Source: Lonsdalea britannica (lineage in GTDB: Bacteria > Pseudomonadota > Gammaproteobacteria > Enterobacterales > Enterobacteriaceae). From it: DNA of 13,083 nucleotides. The DNA lies in contig NZ_CAMKXG010000083.1 in NCBI RefSeq assembly GCF_946477055.1, forward strand, positions 1 through 13,083, in the 5' to 3' direction. The position numbers and the translations under genes were made by a program. Under the pieces are notes generated by a model that had not been told where the DNA came from, made no database searches, and saw only the letters and a program-made list of their open reading frames with translations. Below are positions 8,551 to 13,083 of this stretch, one piece after another; position 1 is the stretch's first letter; each line of letters begins with the position of its first letter.

Positions 8551-9489
8551 ATGTTAGACAATATTCTCCGAATTGCCACCCGACAAAGCCCGCTCGCCTT
8601 ATGGCAGGCTCATTATGTACAACAACAGTTGCAGTCCTGTCATCCGGATTTACAGGTCGAACTGGTACCGATGGTAACACGGGGAGACGTTCTGCTGGAT
8701 ACTCCGCTTGCCAAAGTCGGTGGAAAAGGTCTTTTCGTCAAAGAGTTAGAACGAGCCCTGCTGGAAAACCGCGCCGACATCGCCGTACATTCCATGAAAG
8801 ACGTGCCGGTGGACTTCCCGACGGGACTTGGGCTGGTCACCATCTGCGAGCGCGACGATCCCCGAGATGCGTTCGTCTCCAATCTTTACGCCGATGTGGA
8901 CGCGCTACCTGAAGGCGCATGCGTCGGTACGTCCAGCCTGCGCCGTCAATGCCAGCTGCGCGCCAACCGCCCCGACCTGATAGTGCGCGACCTGCGCGGC
9001 AACGTCGGCACGCGCCTGTCCAAACTGGATAACGGCGAATACGACGCCATCATTCTCGCCGTTGCCGGACTTAACCGCTTGGGTATGCAAGACCGCGTAC
9101 GCTGTGCGTTGAGCCCGGAAGTTTCTCTGCCCGCGGTCGGTCAGGGCGCGGTCGGTATCGAATGCCGACTGGACGACGTTCGAACGCAAAGCCTGCTGGC
9201 CCCGCTGAATCACGCCGACACCGCCACGCGGGTGCTGGCGGAACGCGCCATGAACACACGTATTGAAGGCGGATGTCAGGTGCCGATCGGCAGCTATGCG
9301 GAGCTGGAGGGCGATATCCTGTGGCTGCGCGCGCTGGTCGGCGCGCCGGACGGCAGCCGCATCATCCTGCGCGAACGCCGCGGACCCCGCGCAGAGGCCG
9401 AAAGCATCGGCATTGCGCTGGCCGAAGAGCTGCTGTCCTGCGGTGCCGGAGAGATTCTGCAGTCTGTTTACGGTGCCTCGTCGTCATGA
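8551..9489 (+). CDS. hemC: Hydroxymethylbilane synthase (porphobilinogen deaminase)
   Basis: Cytosolic enzyme joining four porphobilinogens into hydroxymethylbilane, the linear tetrapyrrole used for haem, sirohaem and other tetrapyrroles. The protein has 312 residues (313 in E. coli). The dipyrromethane-cofactor cysteine is Cys242 in [15 protein letters not shown]; catalytic Asp84 is in [11 protein letters not shown]; the arginine-rich cofactor/substrate segments [10 protein letters not shown] and [19 protein letters not shown] are intact, as is [15 protein letters not shown] chose the ATG at 8551, which gives the family start [20 protein letters not shown]; the frame is open further upstream but that part has no HemC similarity. 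The ribosome binding site is weak. It ends in an ATGA overlap with hemD. Confidence 0.98.
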   Translation: MLDNILRIATRQSPLALWQAHYVQQQLQSCHPDLQVELVPMVTRGDVLLDTPLAKVGGKGLFVKELERALLENRADIAVHSMKDVPVDFPTGLGLVTICERDDPRDAFVSNLYADVDALPEGACVGTSSLRRQCQLRANRPDLIVRDLRGNVGTRLSKLDNGEYDAIILAVAGLNRLGMQDRVRCALSPEVSLPAVGQGAVGIECRLDDVRTQSLLAPLNHADTATRVLAERAMNTRIEGGCQVPIGSYAELEGDILWLRALVGAPDGSRIILRERRGPRAEAESIGIALAEELLSCGAGEILQSVYGASSS

Positions 9490-10226
9490 CGATTTTAGTT
9501 ACCCGCCCCTCTCCTGCGGGCGAGCAACTGGTTTCCCGTCTCTGTCAGGCCGGACTCACGGCCTACCACTGTCCATTGGTTGAATTTACAATGGGTCGCG
9601 AACTGCCCCAGTTACCCGCTATGCTGAATACATTACAGCCGGGCGATTTGGTCTTCGCACTCTCTCACCAGGCCGTAAAGTTTGCTCAGCCAGCCTTATC
9701 GCAGGCAGGTCTACGCTGGCCGGCAACATTGCATTACTATGCCGTCGGCCGCACCACCGGGCTGGCGCTGCATACCGTCACCCGTCGACCGGTCATCTAT
9801 CCTGAGAGCCACGGCACCAGCGAAACGCTGCTGCAACAGCCGTCGCTCCAACAGGTGACAGGGAAGCAGGCGCTACTGCTGCGCGGGAACGGCGGCCGGG
9901 AGCTGCTGGCCGAGACGCTCCGCCAACGCGGCGCGCGCGTCAGCTACTGCGAATGCTACCAGCGGACGCCGGTCCATTATGATGGTGCTGAGCAAACGCT
10001 GCGCTGGCAAACGCTCGGCGTGAATACGCTGATCGTCACCAGCGGAGAAATGCTGCAACAGATCTATACTTTAGTTCCTGATTATTATCGGGCTTCGTGG
10101 CTACTGAGCTGCCGAATGGTGGTGGTCAGCGAACGACTGGCTGCCCTGGCCCGTGATTTTGGCTGGCGCGACATTTTGGTCGCCGATAATGCAGATAACG
10201 ATGCGCTGCTGCGCGCACTACAATAA
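9486..10226 (+). CDS. hemD: Uroporphyrinogen-III synthase
   Basis: Cyclises hydroxymethylbilane with inversion of ring D to uroporphyrinogen III. It has 246 residues, the same as E. coli HemD. It is a two-domain enzyme with few conserved residues. Visible signatures: [13 protein letters not shown] at the start, [13 protein letters not shown] near 84-96, [20 protein letters not shown] near 131-150, [18 protein letters not shown], the VTSGEMLQQ loop near 184-192, and the C-terminus [15 protein letters not shown], shared almost exactly with E. coli. The ATG at 9486 overlaps the hemC stop (ATGA), so the two enzymes that hand over an unstable intermediate are translated together. The frame is open upstream of the ATG but that part is antisense-frame noise over hemC. 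Confidence 0.97.
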   Translation: MTILVTRPSPAGEQLVSRLCQAGLTAYHCPLVEFTMGRELPQLPAMLNTLQPGDLVFALSHQAVKFAQPALSQAGLRWPATLHYYAVGRTTGLALHTVTRRPVIYPESHGTSETLLQQPSLQQVTGKQALLLRGNGGRELLAETLRQRGARVSYCECYQRTPVHYDGAEQTLRWQTLGVNTLIVTSGEMLQQIYTLVPDYYRASWLLSCRMVVVSERLAALARDFGWRDILVADNADNDALLRALQ

Positions 10227-10249
10227 ACCTGATCATAGGATGTCTCATT

Positions 10250-11377
10250 ATGACGGAACGCATGACCCCCACGACCTCGAATGACGAGGTTGTTGAACGG
10301 GCTGAATCGTCCTCTTCACAACCCGAACCGACACCGTCAGCACCTCAGCGTTACGGTGTGCTCCTGGGTGCCGCAGCCATCGTTATCGCGCTGGGCTTAA
10401 GCGGCGGCGTTTACTATTACGCACATCAACAGACCTCGAAACAATCGGCGGTCGTCGCGCAATTGCAGGAGCAACTCGACGGATTCAAACAACAACAGCA
10501 GCAATCCCAGCAGACATGGCAGCAGTCACTGGCTCAGCAAAGCCAGACGCAAAACGCCAGCGAGCAGCGCCTCACCGCGTTGAACAATCAGGTCGGCGAC
10601 CTGCAGGAAAAGCTGGATGCGCTCTCCAATCATGACGCCAAAACCTGGCTGCTGTCGGAAGCTGACTTCCTGGTGAAAATGGCCGGCCGCAAACTGTGGG
10701 CGGACAAAGACGTCACCACCGCAGGCACGCTGCTGAAAAGCGCAGACGCCAGCCTGGCGGAAATGAAAGACCCGAGCCTGATCGACGTTCGTCGCGCCAT
10801 CACGCAAGACATCAGCACGTTGGCCAGCGTCAATCAGGTCGATTTCGACGGCATTATTCTGAAGGTGAATCAGCTGGCCGATCAGGTAGATAACCTGCGC
10901 ATGGCGGACAGCGATCTGGACGAAGCGCCGATGGACGAGAATGACACCTCCCTGTCTGCCTCGCTGAGCGAATGGCGTCAAAACCTGAGTAAAAGCTGGC
11001 ATAACTTCCTGTCGGAATTCATCACCGTTCGTCGTCGCGATAGCGGTGCAGAACCGCTGCTGGCCCCGAATCAGGATGTCTACCTGCGCGAAAATATCCG
11101 CGCCCGCCTGCTTGTCGCCGCTCAGGCGGTGCCGCGCCATCAAAACGAAACCTACCGACAGTCGCTGGAAACCGCGGCGGTATGGGTTCGCGCCTACTTC
11201 GATAACAACGACGCGGCGACCAAAGCCTTCCTGGAACAGCTGGACGCGCTCAGCCAGCAGTCGGTCTCGATGGACGTCCCGACCGAACTGCAAAGTCAGC
11301 CTCTGCTGGAAAAACTGATGCAGACCCGGGTTCGTAACCTGCTGGCGCAACCGTCAGCCGCGCCGCAGGGGGAATGA
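10250..11377 (+). CDS. hemX: HemX, inner-membrane protein of the hem operon
   Basis: Single-pass inner-membrane protein of 375 residues. It is often labelled uroporphyrinogen-III C-methyltransferase, but it has no SAM-methyltransferase motifs; its true role is unsettled. Order: a hydrophilic Ser/Pro/Glu-rich cytosolic N-terminus (1-33), a transmembrane helix at about 35-58 ([20 protein letters not shown]), then a Gln-rich periplasmic coiled coil at about 68-125 with a run of five Gln at 81-85. The conserved HemX domain follows, with [50 protein letters not shown] and [15 protein letters not shown]. The start at 10250 follows an AGGA at 10237-10240; Met5 is an alternative. It lies 23 bases after hemD and its stop precedes the hemY start by two bases. 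Confidence 0.93.
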   Translation: MTERMTPTTSNDEVVERAESSSSQPEPTPSAPQRYGVLLGAAAIVIALGLSGGVYYYAHQQTSKQSAVVAQLQEQLDGFKQQQQQSQQTWQQSLAQQSQTQNASEQRLTALNNQVGDLQEKLDALSNHDAKTWLLSEADFLVKMAGRKLWADKDVTTAGTLLKSADASLAEMKDPSLIDVRRAITQDISTLASVNQVDFDGIILKVNQLADQVDNLRMADSDLDEAPMDENDTSLSASLSEWRQNLSKSWHNFLSEFITVRRRDSGAEPLLAPNQDVYLRENIRARLLVAAQAVPRHQNETYRQSLETAAVWVRAYFDNNDAATKAFLEQLDALSQQSVSMDVPTELQSQPLLEKLMQTRVRNLLAQPSAAPQGE

Positions 11378-11379
11378 TC

Positions 11380-12609
11380 ATGCTTAAGGTACTTCTGCTT
11401 TTTATCGTGCTGATCGCCGGTCTGGTCGCGGGGCCGATGGTCGCCGGTCATCAGGGCTACGTGCTGATCCAGACCGATAACTACAACGTGGAAACCAGCG
11501 TCACCGGCCTTGTCATCATGCTGGTCTTGTTCCTGCTGGCCTTTTTGCTGGTCGAGTGGATACTGCGACGCGTTTTCCGCACCGGCGCACGTACGCGCGG
11601 CTGGTTCCTCGGCCGTAAACGCAGCCGGGCTCGCAAACAGACCAAAGCCGCGCTGATCAAACTGGCGGAAGGCGACTATCGTCAGGTTGAAAAGCTGATG
11701 ACGCGTAACGCCGATCACGCCGACCAACCGGTGGTGAACTATCTGCTGGCCGCCGAAGCCGCACAGCAGCGAGGCGATGAGTTCCGCACCCGACAGTATC
11801 TGGAACGCGCCGCTGAAATCGCCGATACCGACCAGCTACCGGTCGATATCACCCGCGTGCGTATTCAGTTGGCCCGCCATGAAGATCATGCCGCACGCCA
11901 CGGCGCGGATCGTCTGCTGGAAGTCGCGCCGCGCCATCCCGAAGTGCTACGACTGGCCGAGCAGGCATTCCTGCGCACCCACGCCTACAGCGCGCTGCTG
12001 GATATCCTGCCGGCCATGCGCAAAACCCAGTTGCACGACGAAACCGAACTGGCGGCCCTGCAACAGCAGGCGACGCTGGGTCTGATGAATCAGGCGATGT
12101 CGGAAGGCGGCAGCGAAGGATTGAAACAGTGGTGGAAGAATCAAAGCCGCCGCGTACGACACGAACAGGCGATGCAAGTTGCGATGGCGGAGCATCTGAT
12201 TGAATGCGACGACCATCAGACCGCGCAGCAAACCATCGTGGACGCGCTGAAACGTCAGTATGACGAACGACTGATTCTGCTGATGCCGCGGCTGGAAGCC
12301 GGTAACCCGGAACAGCTGGAAAAAATTCTGCGCCAGCTGATCAAACAGCACGCCGACGTTCCTCTGCTGCACAGTACGCTGGGCCAGTTGCTGATGAAAC
12401 ACGGCGAATGGGAACAGGCTGCCGAAGCTTTCCAGGCCGCGCTGGCGCTACGCCCGGACGCCTACGACTACGCCTGGTGCGCCGACGTCTACGACCGCTT
12501 GAAAAGGTACGAAGACGCCGCCACGCTGCGTCGCGAAGGTCTCCTGCTGTCGTTGCAGTCTACACCAGCAGCTGAGGCCGACGCCCTCCCGACACCGCAG
12601 GCTCAATAA
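11380..12609 (+). CDS. hemY: HemY, TPR inner-membrane protein of the hem operon
   Basis: Inner-membrane protein of 409 residues, unrelated to the protoporphyrinogen oxidase also called HemY in Gram-positives. It is thought to scaffold late haem or tetrapyrrole enzymes, but function is not settled. The N-terminal HemY domain has two hydrophobic helices at about 1-22 and 41-60, joined by HQGYVLIQTDNYNVETS, then a basic stretch RKRSRARKQ. From about residue 90 there are TPR-like repeats, including ALIKLAEGDYRQVEKL, NYLLAAEAAQQRGD, LLHSTLGQLLMKHGEWEQAAEAFQAAL and the terminal RPDAYDYAW. I prefer the ATG at 11380 over the in-frame ATG at 11374, because the AGGGGGA at 11367-11373 abuts the latter but is six bases from the former, and E. 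coli HemY also starts MLKVLLLF. Translation is likely coupled to hemX. Confidence 0.93.
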   Translation: MLKVLLLFIVLIAGLVAGPMVAGHQGYVLIQTDNYNVETSVTGLVIMLVLFLLAFLLVEWILRRVFRTGARTRGWFLGRKRSRARKQTKAALIKLAEGDYRQVEKLMTRNADHADQPVVNYLLAAEAAQQRGDEFRTRQYLERAAEIADTDQLPVDITRVRIQLARHEDHAARHGADRLLEVAPRHPEVLRLAEQAFLRTHAYSALLDILPAMRKTQLHDETELAALQQQATLGLMNQAMSEGGSEGLKQWWKNQSRRVRHEQAMQVAMAEHLIECDDHQTAQQTIVDALKRQYDERLILLMPRLEAGNPEQLEKILRQLIKQHADVPLLHSTLGQLLMKHGEWEQAAEAFQAALALRPDAYDYAWCADVYDRLKRYEDAATLRREGLLLSLQSTPAAEADALPTPQAQ

Positions 12610-12620
12610 AACCCACCTCA

Positions 12621-12641
12621 GGCGCAGACTCGCTCTGCGCC
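12621..12641 (+). terminator. Probable terminator hairpin after hemY
   Basis: A perfect 8-base-pair stem, GGCGCAGA with TCTGCGCC around a five-base loop CTCGC, starts 12 bases after the hemY stop. The following GTTCTCAT is only moderately T-rich, so it may be a weak intrinsic terminator or an RNA-end protecting hairpin. Confidence 0.6.
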
Positions 12642-12657
12642 GTTCTCATACCATCAC

Positions 12658-12693
12658 CGTTTGTCTTCCTGCTCTCGCGGAGGGAGGCAAACG
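12658..12693. repeat. 13-bp imperfect hairpin of unknown role
   Basis: CGTTTGTCTTCCT (12658-12670) can pair with AGGGAGGCAAACG (12681-12693) over 13 positions, with two G-T pairs, around a ten-base GC-rich loop. No T-run follows on either strand, so it is not a classic terminator. A smaller hairpin CTCAC-TGC-GTGAG follows at 12700-12712. The 12610-12767 gap shows no supported gene. Confidence 0.5.
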
Positions 12694-12767
12694 CATTTAC
12701 TCACTGCGTGAGATAAATAATGTGCAACGCTTCGGCCAAAGCAGGGCATTGCTTCTCAACCCTTTAG

Positions 12768-12792
12768 TGGACTGCCCCCATCTCAGTAGACA
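12768..12792 (+). mobile_element. Possible terminal remnant of an IS3-family element
   Basis: The 25 bases begin TGGACTGCCCCC and end CAGTAGACA. This is the style of terminal inverted repeats in the IS150/IS2 branch of the IS3 family (TG...ACTGCnCCC...GACA), recalled from memory. No transposase and no matching second end lie inside the window, and the next gene-like frame starts within 20-40 bases, so at most a stub remains. It could be chance. Confidence 0.35.
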
Positions 12793-12809
12793 TATTCTGT
12801 CCTCACGAC

Positions 12810-13083
12810 GAGGCCTGTTCGAAGTCCTCCGGACTGACGCTCACCGGCGACGAACTGGCTCAGGCGGGCTTTAGCGCCGGGACGTTGTTTCGTATCAGCC
12901 TGTACCGCAACGGGTTGATACTGACACGACTCGATGAGGATACCGATATCGCCGCGTTGCTGGCAGAGCTGGACTGTCTCGACTGCGAGGGCGCGGACTG
13001 GATACGCGAGAACGGCGAACTGACGCTTGCGGGCGACTGGCTGACCCGCATCGGGTTGCTAGGCCAGTCGTTAAATATTGAAC
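12810..13083 (+). pseudogene. SymE-like (AbrB-fold) fragment lacking a start codon
   Basis: The plus-strand frame is open from 12768 to the right edge but has no ATG, GTG or TTG before 12885, well inside the conserved part. It encodes LTLTGDELAQAGFSAGTLF and continues ISLYRNGLILTR (12834-12929), a good match to the core of the SymE toxin family (ITLKGQWLEAAGF..GT..V.V..GCIVLT in E. coli). After an acidic linker, a second copy of the motif, ELTLAGDWLTRIGLLGQSLNIE, begins 62 residues later and runs off the window. E. coli SymE is an SOS-induced protein with an AbrB-like fold, held in check by the antisense RNA SymR. Here the N-terminal segment is missing, perhaps through the IS-like junction just upstream. 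Whether the duplicated arrangement is a known variant, an immunity-type protein or a decayed gene cannot be told from this piece. Confidence 0.5.

Noticed and set aside
10499..10560. CAG/CAA-rich stretch in hemX as a repeat array
   Set aside because: It is the Gln-rich coiled coil of HemX with mixed codons, not a tandem DNA repeat; E. coli HemX is also Gln-rich here.
10526..11350. 274-residue minus-strand frame
   Set aside because: Antisense to hemX; no recognisable domain and no ribosome binding site.
12772..12786. LexA-like box before the SymE-like frame, as E. coli symE is SOS-regulated
   Set aside because: CTG and CAG are separated by nine bases rather than ten and the centre is C-rich, so it does not fit the operator.

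Overview
The window is a chromosomal core segment of a gamma-proteobacterium of the order Enterobacterales. Gene order and close protein similarity to E. coli support this throughout: (uvrD-yigB-xerC-yigA-dapF-lptM) | cyaA | hemC-hemD-hemX-hemY. Moderately high GC and the sequence style suggest a plant- or insect-associated genus such as those of the Pectobacteriaceae, but the genus is an inference from memory, not a search result.

Layout. Positions 1-5412 (minus strand) carry a tightly packed operon read from right to left: lptM, dapF, yigA (DUF484), xerC, yigB and uvrD. The dapF/yigA and yigA/xerC joints are ATGA overlaps and the xerC/yigB joint is TGATG. uvrD has its own sigma70-like promoter inside the end of yigB and a well-formed LexA box, and it runs off the left edge about 80 codons before its expected end. 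Positions 5413-5653 are a short gap where cyaY (bacterial frataxin) is expected but is missing. Positions 5654-8212 (minus) hold cyaA, class I adenylate cyclase, with the conserved TTG start. Positions 8213-8550 are the divergent cyaA/hemC control region, with a CRP box overlapping the likely cyaA promoter. Positions 8551-12609 (plus) hold the hemCDXY operon: two enzymes of uroporphyrinogen III synthesis and two inner-membrane accessory proteins. A hairpin follows at 12621.

The last 470 bases are the only accessory-looking part. They contain two hairpins, a 25-base stretch that resembles the end of an IS3-family element, and a start-less reading frame with two SymE/AbrB-like motifs that continues past the right edge.

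How the genes connect: cyaA makes cAMP, whose receptor CRP probably represses cyaA and may also touch the divergent hem promoter. The left operon joins diaminopimelate synthesis (dapF), LPS-translocon assembly (lptM), chromosome dimer resolution (xerC), a small-molecule phosphatase (yigB) and SOS-controlled DNA repair (uvrD). I did not find a clearly new multi-gene system. The best leads are the loss of cyaY and the broken SymE-like locus beside a possible IS scar.
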